A stretch of DNA of 64,000 nucleotides from CAIVVT01 sp963757265 (lineage in GTDB: Bacteria > Acidobacteriota > Terriglobia > Bryobacterales > Bryobacteraceae), in contig CAVWRA010000006.1 of NCBI GenBank assembly GCA_963757265.1, positions 2,542,001 through 2,606,000 of the forward strand. The letters run 5' to 3'. Position numbers and translations under genes: made by a program. Position 1 is the stretch's first letter. Each line of letters begins with the position of its first letter. Positions 18,437 to 28,551 of the stretch are shown here, in pieces. The notes beneath the pieces were generated by a model. The model had not been told where the DNA came from and made no database searches. It saw only the letters and a list, made by a program, of their open reading frames with translations.

Positions 18437-20416
18437 TCACGCCCCTGTCCCGGTCTCCTGCTTGGCCTCCAGGCGCGTGCCCACCTCGCGCATCAACAGC
18501 GTGATCAGACCCTCCAGCGCGCCACTCCCGCCCTGGCCGCCCATCACCAGCGTGCTCGGCACGAACGGCGTGCTGCTCTTGGCGAGCGCCTCGACGGCGT
18601 TCACGAGCGCCGTGGCCGTCGGCCCCAGGGCCTGCACCTGTTTCGTGTACGCTTCCGCACGCGCCAGCCCCACGCTCGCACCTGTGCGCCCTGCGCGGCT
18701 CCGGTCTGTTCGATGTACGTGGCTTCGCCCTCGGCCTCCATTTGCGGGCCGCGGTGCGGTTGGTCTGGATGTCCACGCCGACCTTGGCGATTTGGCCAGG
18801 TCGGCCTGCATGTCCGCCGTGCCCTTGGCCTTCTCGGTCTCGGTCCGCTGGTCCTGGGCCGACTTCTGCATCTTGTAGGTCTCCACTTGCTGGTTGGCGA
18901 TTTCGCGCTGCGTCAGCACTTCCACCAGCTGCTCCGGCAGCACCACTGCCTGGATGTACACCCCGCGCGTCTCCACGCGGTACTTCGCCAGCTCCTCTTT
19001 GACATATTCGAACGCGCCCTGCTGCACCATCTTCGCGGCTGGCGATGAATTTCACCGCCGGCATGGCCTGCAGCTTGTTGCGGAAGTGATTGCCCACCGC
19101 CGCCTGCAGCACCTCGTTCACCAGGTTCGGCACGCTGCCCACCATGGAAATCACGTATGGCGCCTGCGTGTCCGGAATGTGGATCTGCACCTGCAAGTCG
19201 ATGCGCGAACGTGAAAGCCTTCGCTGCTCTTGGCTTCGATCTGCTTGAGCTGGGAGTCGAGGTTGTGGGCCTGCGAAACCACATCCGCCCAGTTGAGCGT
19301 GATGATGAAGGTCGGGACGATCACCGCCTGGTAGCAGCGCGGGTTGATCGGATATTTTCCGGTTCGCAGCGGCTCCTGCCAGATGCCGCGATGCCCCGGC
19401 CGCACCAGGCTGCCGAATTTGAACTCGGCGCCGGAAGTGTCCTGCGTGGGCAGGCCGACATAGGCTTTGATGACGGCCACCTGGCCCTGCTCGACGACCA
19501 GCATGGGCGACCTCTTCGACGCGCACGAGGAACGGGTTGAGGTTGTAGGCGCCGTACAGCAGCGGATCGTGCTGCAGGCCGATCTTGCCGCCCAGTTCCA
19601 GGAACTTCTGGAAGTCCTGATAGGCGTTGTGGCGGTCGTTCTGGCTGCCCAGGATGGTCTCGATGAGCCGGGCGTCGGCGGCGACGTCGGAGCTGGCGGT
19701 AGTCTCCAGGGCCGCGACATCGGAGAAGCCGCCCAGGCGGCTGGCGATATCGCCCGCCGGCGAGCGGCTGGCCCTCCAGCGTGGTGACGATGCCGATCAT
19801 GTCGACGACTTTTCCGCCTTCGGTCGGACGCGGCGAGATACGCGTGACTTCGAGCTGCTTCTCCTCCAGGCCAAAAGCCTGGTAGGTCAGCTGGCCCTTG
19901 CTGTGCGCCAGCGCACTGAGATCGGAGGAGACGGGCACGCCGAAGACTCGGGGTTTGGTGATCACCAGGAACGCGAGCGGGGTGAATCGGCGCCAGCGTG
20001 CCCGGCGACAGCACCGGCCGCTGCACGCCCTTCTGCCCGCCGTTTTCGATGAACACCTTGAGGTCCGTGAAGTTGCCGAACTCGGGCTTGTACACCGCCG
20101 ACTTGGCGCCGATGGGCAGCGCCCCGCCGACCTGCGCGATCACCACGCCGATCTGGCCCGCCGGCACCTGCACCCACGGATGTTTCGTCACCGCGTAAAC
20201 CAGGCACAGCTTGAAGCGCAGCCCCGGCATCAGCATCTCCGCCTGGTATCCCGCCTCGCCGTGGAACGCCAGCGGATTATCGCCCGGCAGTCTGGGGCCA
20301 AAGCGTTTTCGCACCAGTCCGACCTGCGTGGGCCCGATGCTGTAAATCGACTTGAGCAGGATAATCAGAACCACAGCCCCCAGGGCGATCAGCAGAATCG
20401 TCAAGTCCAAAACCAT
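18437..20416 (-). pseudogene. SPFH/flotillin-like gene broken by many single-base indels
   Basis: From the ATG at 20414-20416 the frame gives a membrane anchor (LTILLIALGAVVLIILL) and a typical SPFH start (VGLVRKRFGPRLPG). It then shifts frame repeatedly while the peptide stays recognisable. Shifts are needed near 19980, 19752, 19504, 19205-19216 (two), 19040, 18798, 18740 and 18670. Most are explained by one extra C or G in a short run. The stitched product has the SPFH core, a coiled-coil stretch (LTQREIANQQVETYKMQK) and a C-terminal tail ending at 18437. It is either a recent pseudogene or a poorly read stretch of the assembly; neighbouring genes are intact. Confidence 0.75.
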
Positions 20417-20503
20417 GGATAGCCCTCCTCTGCGCCCGATTCTACTCCCTGGCGCATAGCCCCGCCGCCGAATGTTACAACTCCCATCCGCGATTTGACC
20501 TGA

Positions 20504-20721
20504 CCCGGATGTATCACCACGATCGCAGCGAGGCGCGATGAGAGGGTCCCAACATCAAGCCCCAAGAGCAAACAAAGCCACAAGGCGCGCCCGCGGGAGC
20601 CGCCCGCAGGCGTACTGGACTGCTACGTCGAGGACGGGGGGTGCCCCCTGGGCCCAGTGCAACGAAGTAGATGCGGCCCTATCGCGCGCGGCAGCCGATT
20701 GTTGGTGAAACATCCGGGTTA
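20504..20721 (+). repeat. Dispersed inverted-repeat element, copy 2 (long form)
   Basis: About 218 bases with ends CCCGGATGTATCACC and GGTGAAACATCCGGG. It shares the central blocks of copy 1 but has extra segments: one starting CCAACATCAAGCC and one GGGGTGCCCCCTGGGCCCA. Same orientation as copy 1. It lies between the broken SPFH gene and the PilZ gene, with no coding capacity. Confidence 0.85.
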
Positions 20722-20869
20722 CGGGCGTTTGTCCCGCCCCTTCCTGCGCCCTCCCCAGTGCTTCATTCTTGCCGCCGGATGTCAGAATTGCAGAATTGTT
20801 ATAGAATACGCCTAAAGGTCCTGTTCGTCTGTGCCGATTGTATGCGCGGCGGTCGAAAGGGTGGCCTCC

Positions 20870-21295
20870 GTGATAAACGAAACAATCGACAATCGGCGCA
20901 CACACGAACGGGTCCGTTGCTCGGCCCAGATTGATGTGAGTTGGGCCGATCGGGACGGCCGCTCTCGCATTGCCAAGGCCCAGTTGGTGGATGTTTCCGC
21001 GGGCGGACTGAGCTTCCTCTTGAAAGAGAAGATCGACGTCAATACGCCAATTCAAATCCATTACTCCAACCGGCAGTTCGACGGCGAGACCCGTTACTGG
21101 ACCTGCGACATCCCGGGCTGGGTGGTCGGCGTTCAGCTCGGTGAGCGCGTCAACTGGGACCTGATGAGTCTCGAATCGCCCGCTCCTGCCGCTTCTGACT
21201 GGCCGGTCGGCCGGTTCCGCCCTAGAAACCGTTTCAGCAACCTCGTGCGCAACTTCTTTTTCGGTCTGGGCTGGCCTGCGCGCCAGCCTTATTGA
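20870..21295 (+). CDS. PilZ domain protein
   Basis: A protein of about 141 residues. The GTG at 20870 has AAAGGG nine bases upstream; an earlier GTG at 20831 is possible. The cyclic-di-GMP motif is complete: NRRTHERVRC (RxxxR) about 30 residues before VDVSAGGLSF (D-x-S-x-x-G). The C-terminal basic tail (RPRNRFSNLVRNFFFG) may contact a membrane. A TATAGAAT sequence at 20800-20807 could be the -10 box. It is probably a single-domain c-di-GMP receptor; its partner is not evident from neighbours. Confidence 0.8.
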   Translation: MINETIDNRRTHERVRCSAQIDVSWADRDGRSRIAKAQLVDVSAGGLSFLLKEKIDVNTPIQIHYSNRQFDGETRYWTCDIPGWVVGVQLGERVNWDLMSLESPAPAASDWPVGRFRPRNRFSNLVRNFFFGLGWPARQPY

Positions 21296-21534
21296 AGGCC
21301 TCACACCACCCCGCGCCGGTTTGAGCTCCGCGGCCCATGTGCTCGCCGGGAAGCTGTCGCCCCCGTTCCTGCCTCGTCTCGCTGATACGCGCTGCGCACG
21401 CCCTTGACACTCGCCTGGACACGCGTCAACAACGGATGGGCTCGGGCGCCGGGCAAGCCGGGTCTCGGAATGAAATTCGACCCCGAATTCCTATCGGCGC
21501 ACCTCTCTGGCGTGGGAAGGGGTAAGAATGAATT

Positions 21535-22626
21535 GTGAAACGCAGGACCTTTCTGTCCACCTCGGGCGCGGCCGCGGCGGCTGTGACCGCTGCCCGTGCC
21601 TCCGCCGCTGTGCAGCCGCCATCGCAGGTATTGATGAAGCTAGGGTGCCAAAGCGCCCCTAGCAACGAAGTTCATTTCGGCTACTTGGCCCGGTATGGCG
21701 TGCGCAACGTGTGTGGCTACCCTGAGATCGCCGCCGGACGCCTGTATGCGACAGTCGACGAACTTAAGAAACTGCGCGAACTGGGAGACCGGTTCGGCAT
21801 CAGCATCGATTGCCTCGCTCCGCCGTTCCTCGCCTCGACCCACATCGACACCGAGAAACATGGCGCCATCCTCCTCGCCGAAAGCCCCGAGCGCGATCGC
21901 GATATCGAGTCCCTGCAGAGCCTGATCCGCAACTGCGCCGCCGCCGGAATTCCTGCCATCAAGTACAACATGAGCCTTCTGGGCGTACTGCGCACGGCCT
22001 CGACCAAAGGCCGCGGCGATGCGCTCTACAGCACCTGGAAACTGAAGGAGGCGCAGCCCCAAAAGCCCCTGACGCGCGCCGGCGTCGTGGACGCCGATCG
22101 CTTCTGGGAGCGCATCACGTACTTCCTCGAGCGCGTGATCCCGGTGGCCAATGAATACCAGGTCCGCATGGCCTGCCACCCTCACGATCCCGGCGTCCCT
22201 CCGGAAGGCTATCAGGGCATCAATCGCGTCCTGGGCACCGTGGACGGCTTGAAAAAATTCGTCCTGATTAGGGAGAGCCCCTATCACGGATTGAACTTCT
22301 GCCAGGGCACGGCCTCCGAGATGCTCGCCGATCCGGGCCGCGAAATCTTTGATGTGATCCGCTATTTCGGCTCGCGCCAGAAGATCTTCAACGTGCACTT
22401 CCGTAACATCCGCGGCCGGCGGGACGATTTCCAGGAAGTCTATCCCGACGAGGGCGACATCGATTTCGTGCGCGCGCTCATGGTCTATCGCGAGGTCGGC
22501 TACTCCTACCTGCTGATGCCGGACCACGTCCCGCAGGCGCCGGGCGATCCCAACGGCCTGCAGTCGTTCGCCTTCTGCTACGGCTACATCCGCGCCCTGC
22601 TGCAGGCCCTCGATCACATCGCCTGA
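21535..22626 (+). CDS. Exported mannonate dehydratase/xylose isomerase-like TIM barrel (UxuA type)
   Basis: A 363-residue protein with a GTG start. The N-terminus is Tat-like (RRTFLSTSGAAAAA), so export as a folded protein is likely. The body matches the UxuA-like barrel: IKYNMSLLGVLR, ACHPHDPG, FCQGTASEM, FNVHFRNIRG and YLLMPDH, where the His, Cys and Asp positions bind the metal in mannonate dehydratases. True UxuA is cytosolic, so the signal sequence suggests a different periplasmic sugar-acid substrate. It lies next to secreted hexosaminidase genes. Function inferred from fold. Confidence 0.75.
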   Translation: MKRRTFLSTSGAAAAAVTAARASAAVQPPSQVLMKLGCQSAPSNEVHFGYLARYGVRNVCGYPEIAAGRLYATVDELKKLRELGDRFGISIDCLAPPFLASTHIDTEKHGAILLAESPERDRDIESLQSLIRNCAAAGIPAIKYNMSLLGVLRTASTKGRGDALYSTWKLKEAQPQKPLTRAGVVDADRFWERITYFLERVIPVANEYQVRMACHPHDPGVPPEGYQGINRVLGTVDGLKKFVLIRESPYHGLNFCQGTASEMLADPGREIFDVIRYFGSRQKIFNVHFRNIRGRRDDFQEVYPDEGDIDFVRALMVYREVGYSYLLMPDHVPQAPGDPNGLQSFAFCYGYIRALLQALDHIA

Positions 22627-22666
22627 CCGGGCGCCACCGCCGCGCCGGATCCGTAGCCGCGTCCGT

Positions 22667-25004
22667 TTATCCGCGCTTCTTGACCACGCTGATCGCCTTC
22701 AGGTACACGGCGTTATTCGGGATCAGGGGGCCGAAGCCGTTGACAAAGTCGGGATCGCCGCCGCGAAAACCGGTGGTGCCTTTGAGACGCACGCTCGAAA
22801 TGGTCTTGCCCAGCCGCGGATTCTTCCATTCATACGCAAAAAAGGTGACGGCCTTTTCGCCCGCGCCACCGAGCGTCACCTCGTCCGCACCATAACAGTA
22901 GTCCCGGCCTGACGTGCGCGCCGCCCAGTTCCACTCCTGTATATTCACTCCGTATCGAATCGGGATGGTCGCGACGAACCCGTCGGCATACACGACCTCA
23001 TACCACCCCAGCAGGTCGGCCGTGTCTTCCTGGTCGTAGATCAGCCGGAACGATTCCTTGTTCGTCGCCGCGCGCGCCGCGGCGTGCAGGAAAATCAGGC
23101 TCGTGGCGTCGACGCCAATGGGGATATCGCCCGACTCCTTCGGCAGTCCCGTCTTGCCTGCGCCGTCCGTGCCCACGACGACGACCGACTGGTTCGCGTC
23201 ACCGGAAAGCTCGAATGGGACATTGCCGAGAGAGACCGTGCCATTTCTCATCGCGCTCAGATCCACGCCCAGCGTCTGCTCCGTCAAACCGGCATTGAAG
23301 CTCTTTACGATGGAGACTGGTTCGATGCTGCGCTCGGTCCGGCTGGGCGGCTCCTCGCCGCGGAAACGGATGCGGATCTCCGGCGCCATCTGCTGGATCA
23401 GGCCGGACAGTTCCCGCCCGTCGATCGTCTCTCCGCGCCACAGTGCCTGGGCGCATCCCAGCACGTCGGCCAGCAGGTCCTTGCCGAAGCCCGCCTCGTT
23501 GGTCGCAAACCACGCCGACGGCGCTCCGCCCAGAATCGAACCGCGGCGTATGCGCGCCGCGAAGTTCTGCATGCCCGGCGTGAAATTGCCGTAGATCTCT
23601 TGAAAGCCCATCGCTTCGAGTTGCCCCTCGAACCCCTCGGCCTGCTTCTCGTTCCACTCCGGGTCCGCTGCCGACCAGAACCAGTTGAAGATCAGGATGT
23701 CTTTCGGGATCAGCCGCGCCACCTGTTCGCGCGTCATCCCGCCGGCCACTTCGTAGGCCAACCCGTCCGGCGCCTTCTTCTTCTGCAGGCCCGCGCCGCG
23801 CACGCCTTCCAGCAGCATGTCGCCCCACATCGCCATGCGCACACCCTTCGCGGCCAGGTAGTCGTGGATTTTGCGCACGTCCTCGCCGTAGCGTTCGCGA
23901 ATGTCCTTATTTCCACAGCGCGGGCACCACCCCACCGGCTGGAACAGCTCATCGTGCCCCGCGTGCACCATCCGCGGCTTCAGCAGATCGATGTACTCGT
24001 CGTAAACGTCGAACAGCAGTTTGTAGCTCTCGGGATTCGACGGGCAATACGTGTCGGGCCACAGCTCGCCCGGCACCTCGGACAGTTCCAGATGCGCCGA
24101 CAACAGGTAATAGCTGTGCGTGAACGACGGCAGCTCAGGAACGAATTCCATATGGAACTGCCTCACATAGCGCGCCAGATCGGCGACTTCGTCTTTTTCC
24201 AGGAACCCACCGTCGGCGGTGTCCTGGTGCGTCGAGTTGAGTTCAATGTCATGTGGCGCGCCGGGCGCGTAGTTGTGGCGCCAGTAGTCGAGTCTCGCGC
24301 GCGAACCGGACCCATCCGCCGTTGAGTTCCGGATGCCGCTCCAGCCGCATCGAGGCGTTCATCTCCACAATCAACGTGTTGTATTTGTACAGCGCCAGGG
24401 TGTCTCGCACGAAGCGCTTGAAGAATGGGATGTTGTTGCGCCCCGGCAGGTACAGCTTGAAGCCGCGGAAGGGCTTGGCGGGCCAGTCGCGGATCCCGGT
24501 TCCGGCGAAATGCACGGCCCCCGCGCGTTCCACCACCAGTTGGCGCAGCGACTGTAGCCCGTAAAACGCGCCCCGCTCATCGCTGCCCGCAACCACCACC
24601 ATCCCCGGGCCTGACTGCAAAACGTAGCCTTCAGGCCCCGGATCGCGAGCACCCACCTTCAGCGCATGGCCCGCGCAATACTCGGCCACTAGTGGGCTGG
24701 AGTAAGTCCCCATGACAATCAGCTGCCCGCCCTCCGCCAGATGCTCCCGCCGCTCGATCTTCAGGTGCACGCCGAAGCGGTCGCCCAGTTCCTCGGCCAG
24801 CATGCGCGCCAGAAACAGATCCTGTTGTGTTGGCGCGGCCGGGATGGCGATGACACTTCTCTGGTCCACCACGAAATCACCCGCCGCGGGCGACGATTCG
24901 CGCGGCGCCGGAAAGATCGACCCCGTCCCCGCGCTAGCCTTGGGCGCCGCCAGGCCCAGCGTTGCGATCGCCGCTCCCAGCCACAATACTGTCGAATGTC
25001 TCAT
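22667..25004 (-). pseudogene. Secreted GH20 beta-N-acetylhexosaminidase gene with one frameshift
   Basis: Starts at the ATG at 25002-25004, behind AAAGGAACG, with a signal peptide (LWLGAAIATLGLAAPKASA). A GH20 N-terminal domain follows (SIFPAPRE, GPEGYVL, GAFYGLQSLRQL), then the barrel. Near 24288-24294 one extra base (around ACTCGAC on the - strand) shifts the frame and a stop follows. The other frame continues with DYWRHNYAPGAPHDIELN and the catalytic GHDE (Asp-Glu codons at 23948-23953). Apart from this site the gene looks intact through a C-terminal sandwich domain to 22667. It could be a real inactivating mutation or a sequencing error. Confidence 0.75.
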
Positions 25005-25053
25005 TACGCTCGTTCCTTTCCTCAATCGCGCTTTGCCCGCGTCCGTGCTGCGC

Positions 25054-25917
25054 TCAGCCGAATTCCAGACCGGCAATCGCGAACACCAGCGAGTTGTCGG
25101 CCGCGCTCCCGCCGGGACGCAGCTTGCGCACCATGCGCGTCAGCGTGCGCGCTCGCCGGAAGCCATACGACTCGGCCAGCGCCACTGCCGCGCCATTGTC
25201 GGCCAGGATGTCCCAATACGCCGCTTCCCCCGCGTGCTCCGTCAGGAACCAGCCCAGCAGCCGCCGTGCCGCCCCGGCCGATCGCGCCACGCACGGACCG
25301 AAATACGCCGCCTTGGCTCCCGCCCGTCCCATCGCGTAACCCTCGCCCGGCACAGTTGCCGCTCCCGCCCGCGCCAGGCTCTCCAGCAGCCGTTGCCGCT
25401 GCGCGCCGAACGCCGTCCGGTCCAGCGCCGCATCCGGCTCCCACTCGCTCACCTCGGCCGGAACCGGGGACCCCTCCATCACCGGCCGTTCCCAGCGTTC
25501 CGCCACCCCCACCGCCTCGAAGCCGAACTGGCGGTACAACGTGATGCCCATGTCGGTCGCATCCAGCCCCACCCGCGCCACGCCGCGCTGCCAGGCGAAC
25601 GCCATTGCGTATTCCATCATCCGCCGTGCGTAGCCCTGCCCGCGATGATCAGGCAGCGTCAGCACCATTCCAATCCACGCCAGCTCCTCGCCGTACACCA
25701 GCGCGGTGGAACAAGCCACGATAACGCCGTCCCGCTCCAGCCCGAAACAGCCCTCCGGTTCCAGCTCCAGCAGCCGCTCCCAATCCTGCTCGGTCTGGTT
25801 CCAGCCGGCGCTCTCCTTCAGCCGCATCAAGCCCGCCATGTCTGCGCGCCGCAGCGCCCGCACCTTTGCGCCCTCAGCATCGCCTTCTGTCGCGCGTGAT
25901 AAATCAGCATCTCCCAT
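25054..25917 (-). CDS. Two-domain GNAT acetyltransferase
   Basis: A 287-residue protein. The first GNAT domain spans about residues 17-130 and has the acetyl-CoA loop LPDHRGQGYARRMM and GLDATDMGITLYRQFGF. The second, from about 150, has the shape of the Acetyltransf_18 domain (AAYFGPCVA, then AAVALAESYGFRRARTLTRM). Such tandem proteins acetylate small amines or protein N-termini; the substrate here is unknown. It is transcribed away from the epimerase gene with 49 bases between the starts, and it lies just upstream of the GH20 gene on the same strand. Confidence 0.85.
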   Translation of the reverse strand: MGDADLSRATEGDAEGAKVRALRRADMAGLMRLKESAGWNQTEQDWERLLELEPEGCFGLERDGVIVACSTALVYGEELAWIGMVLTLPDHRGQGYARRMMEYAMAFAWQRGVARVGLDATDMGITLYRQFGFEAVGVAERWERPVMEGSPVPAEVSEWEPDAALDRTAFGAQRQRLLESLARAGAATVPGEGYAMGRAGAKAAYFGPCVARSAGAARRLLGWFLTEHAGEAAYWDILADNGAAVALAESYGFRRARTLTRMVRKLRPGGSAADNSLVFAIAGLEFG

Positions 25918-25966
25918 TTGACAATCCGGCTCGCTTCAGCATACCGTCAGTGTCAGGAATTCTGGA

Positions 25967-27049
25967 GTGTCCGATATTTCTGCTCCCGACCAGCACGACC
26001 CCGCACCGGCCGTCCGCCCGGAACCGACCATGATTTCTTCCGTCCAGGAACTCGAAGACCAGCTCTCCCGGCCCTCGCCGCAGGACGTGGCGGCGATGCG
26101 CGAGTTGCGCGGCGATCTGCTGATTCTGGGCGTGAGCGGCAAAATGGGACCCAGCCTGGCCCGGCGCGCGGTGCGTGCCAGCGAGCAGGCCGGCGTGCGC
26201 AAACGCATCATCGGCGTGGCCCGTTTTTCCGAGCCCGGCGCAGAGACGTTTCTGCGCCAGTCGGGCGTGGAAACGCAGCGCGCGGATCTGCTCAATTTTG
26301 AACAGCTCCAGACCCTGCCCGACGCCGAAAACGTGATTTTCATGGCGGGCCGGAAATTCGGTTCGACTGGCGCGGAAAGCCTCACCTGGGCCGCCAACAC
26401 GTACCTGCCGGCGCAGGTCGCGCAGCGCTACCGCGACTCGCGCATCGTCGCCTTTTCGAGCGGCAACGTCTATCCGCTGGTCGCGGTCGCCAGCGGCGGG
26501 GCCACCGAGGAGACGCCGCCCGCTCCGCTGGGCGAGTACGCGCAATCCGTTCTGGGCCGCGAACGGATGTTCGAGTACTTCTCGTCGTTGTACGGGACGC
26601 GGGTGTGCCTGCTGCGGCTGAACTACGCCATCGACTTGCGCTATGGCGTGCTGCTGGATATCGGCACGAAGGTTTTCAAGGGCGAGCCTGTGGATGTGAC
26701 CATGGGCAGCGTGAACGTGATCTGGCAGGGCGACGCCAACTCGGTTTGCCTGCGCAGTTTCTCCGTCTGCCAGTCGCCGCCGCTGGCGCTCAATCTGACC
26801 GGGCCGGAGACTCTCTCCGTGCGTGCGCTGGCCGCTCAATTCGGCCGGCTTTTCGGCACAGAGCCGGCGATTCGAGGGCGCGAGGCCGACACCGCGCTGC
26901 TCAGCAACGCCGCGCGCTGCCATCGGCTGTTCGGCTATCCCGAGATCAACGTGGACCGGATGATCGAGTGGACCGCGCACTGGATCGCCCACGGTGGCGC
27001 GCGGCTGAACAAACCAACGCACTTCGAAACCCGGGACGGAAAGTTTTGA
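25967..27049 (+). CDS. NAD-dependent epimerase/dehydratase family protein
   Basis: A 360-residue extended-SDR protein with a GTG start at 25967; an ATG at 26030 could also serve. The dinucleotide loop is altered to LGVSGKMG, and VIFMAGRKFGSTG and FSSGNVYP follow the SDR order. The active site YxxxK is not clear (EYAQSVLGRERMFE), so catalysis should be tested. The stop overlaps the ATG of the DapA-like gene (TGATG), so the two are translated together and probably act on the same sugar or sugar acid. Confidence 0.75.
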   Translation: MSDISAPDQHDPAPAVRPEPTMISSVQELEDQLSRPSPQDVAAMRELRGDLLILGVSGKMGPSLARRAVRASEQAGVRKRIIGVARFSEPGAETFLRQSGVETQRADLLNFEQLQTLPDAENVIFMAGRKFGSTGAESLTWAANTYLPAQVAQRYRDSRIVAFSSGNVYPLVAVASGGATEETPPAPLGEYAQSVLGRERMFEYFSSLYGTRVCLLRLNYAIDLRYGVLLDIGTKVFKGEPVDVTMGSVNVIWQGDANSVCLRSFSVCQSPPLALNLTGPETLSVRALAAQFGRLFGTEPAIRGREADTALLSNAARCHRLFGYPEINVDRMIEWTAHWIAHGGARLNKPTHFETRDGKF

Positions 27050-28215
27050 TGAACCTGCGAGAGCGGCTGCTGAAAGGCCTGGTGATCCCCGCGCATCCGT
27101 TGGCGCTGGACGCCCGCCGGCGGCTGGACGAGCGCCGCCAGCGCGCGCTGACGCGCTATTACCTGGCCGCTGGAGCGGGCGGCGTGGCCGTGGGCGTACA
27201 CACCACGCAATTCGCGATTCGCGAGCCGCGCCACGGCCTCTTGCGCCCGGTGCTGGAGCTGGCCGCCGAGGAGTTGCGCGCGCGCCAGGCGGAAAAGACC
27301 GCGGACCTGAAAGGGGCCGAGGCGCAGGCCCTAGCGGAGGCCGAACTGACGGCCGAGCTGGGCCAAGACGCGGGCGTGTTGAGCATGGGACTGCTCGGCG
27401 CGGCCTTCGCCGAGGATCAGCGCGAGCGCGATGCGCTGTTGATCGCGGGCCTGTGCGGACCCACCGCGCAGGCGGTCGCCGAGGCGGAGCTGGCCGCCTC
27501 GCTGGGCTACGATGCGGGGCTGTTGAGCCTGGGCGCGCTGCGCGACGCCTCCATAGACGAGTTGCTGGCGCACTCGCGCGCCGCCGCCGCGGTCCTCCCG
27601 ATCATCGGCTTTTATCTGCAGCCCAGCGTCGGCGGCCGGATCCTGCCGTTTGAATTCTGGCGCCGCTTCGTGGAAATCGACAACGTCGTCGCCGTCAAGG
27701 TCGCGCCCTTCAACCGCTACCAGACGCTCGACGTCGTGCGCGCGTTGGCGCTCTCCGGCCGGACGCGCGAGATCGCGCTCTATACCGGCAACGACGACAA
27801 TATCGTCGTCGATCTGCTGACCGAATTCCAGGTCGGCGGCGAGAGCGTGCGCTTCGCCGGCGGGCTGCTGGGCCAGTGGGCGGTGTGGACCCGCAAGGCG
27901 GTCGAGTTGCTGGACCGCATTCACTCGATCACCGCGGCGCGCGCGGCCGTGCCTCCCGCCTTGTTGACGCTGGCCGCGCGGCTGACCGACGCCAACGCCG
28001 CGCTGTTCGATCCGGCGCACCGGTTCCGCGGCTGCATCGCCGGAATCCACGAAATCCTGCGCCGCCAGGGACTGCTGGCCGGCCGCTGGTGCCTCGATCC
28101 GGAGGAGCAGCTTTCGCCCGGCCAGATGGAAGAGATCGACCGCGTCTGCGCGCTCTATCCGGAGCTGAGCGACGACGAATTCGTGCGCGCGCACGTCGAG
28201 GAGTGGCTGCGCTGA
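27049..28215 (+). CDS. DapA-like (dihydrodipicolinate synthase family) aldolase
   Basis: A 388-residue protein whose ATG overlaps the epimerase stop. It opens with LVIPAHPLALD and YYLAAGAGGVAVGVHTTQF, the first barrel strands of the DHDPS/NAL family. Later IIGFYLQPSVGGRILP replaces the usual catalytic YNxP segment, and VVAVKVAPFNRYQTLD carries the expected Schiff-base lysine (KVAPF). It is longer than true DapA (about 290 residues), with an added C-terminal helical part. Coupling with a dehydrogenase-like gene points to sugar-acid breakdown rather than lysine synthesis. Confidence 0.8.
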   Translation: MNLRERLLKGLVIPAHPLALDARRRLDERRQRALTRYYLAAGAGGVAVGVHTTQFAIREPRHGLLRPVLELAAEELRARQAEKTADLKGAEAQALAEAELTAELGQDAGVLSMGLLGAAFAEDQRERDALLIAGLCGPTAQAVAEAELAASLGYDAGLLSLGALRDASIDELLAHSRAAAAVLPIIGFYLQPSVGGRILPFEFWRRFVEIDNVVAVKVAPFNRYQTLDVVRALALSGRTREIALYTGNDDNIVVDLLTEFQVGGESVRFAGGLLGQWAVWTRKAVELLDRIHSITAARAAVPPALLTLAARLTDANAALFDPAHRFRGCIAGIHEILRRQGLLAGRWCLDPEEQLSPGQMEEIDRVCALYPELSDDEFVRAHVEEWLR

Positions 28216-28551
28216 GGGGCGCCGGAGTGCACGCCCGCGGGGCCAAACGCCGCCCGCGCCAGGTTTGGCCATGGTCTTCAGAAAAGGCGTCCGTTTTCGC
28301 AATCCGGCGAGGCTCGCCGCAAAAAGACAAATCGTCAAATTTTGACCATTTTCAACCGCGAATCAATAGGTTACGGCCAAGAAATGGTCAATTCTTGCCA
28401 GTTCCGCCAGGCTGTCTGAATCACTCCGCCCTTTCCGAAAGCGGCTGCTTCACGCCATCCCGGCAGGCCTCCGGCGTGCGCGCGCATCCTGAATCGACGG
28501 CCGCGTAAGGTGGTGCGGCGCACGGTAGAATTGGATTCACCGGAGCCACAC
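28216..28551. other. Gene-free stretch with an inverted repeat
   Basis: About 336 bases between the DapA-like gene and the methyltransferase gene. It is more AT-rich in its middle than the surroundings and holds the inverted repeat at 28342-28391 and a GTTACGGC-type motif at 28360-28382. TAGAAT near 28526 may be the -10 box of the following gene. Confidence 0.5.
28342..28391. repeat. Ten-base inverted repeat TTGACCATTT / AAATGGTCAA
   Basis: TTGACCATTT at 28342-28351 is repeated inverted at 28382-28391, perfect over ten bases with a 30-base loop. It could be a paired operator or an RNA stem; it is not followed by a T-run, so a terminator is unlikely. Confidence 0.5.
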
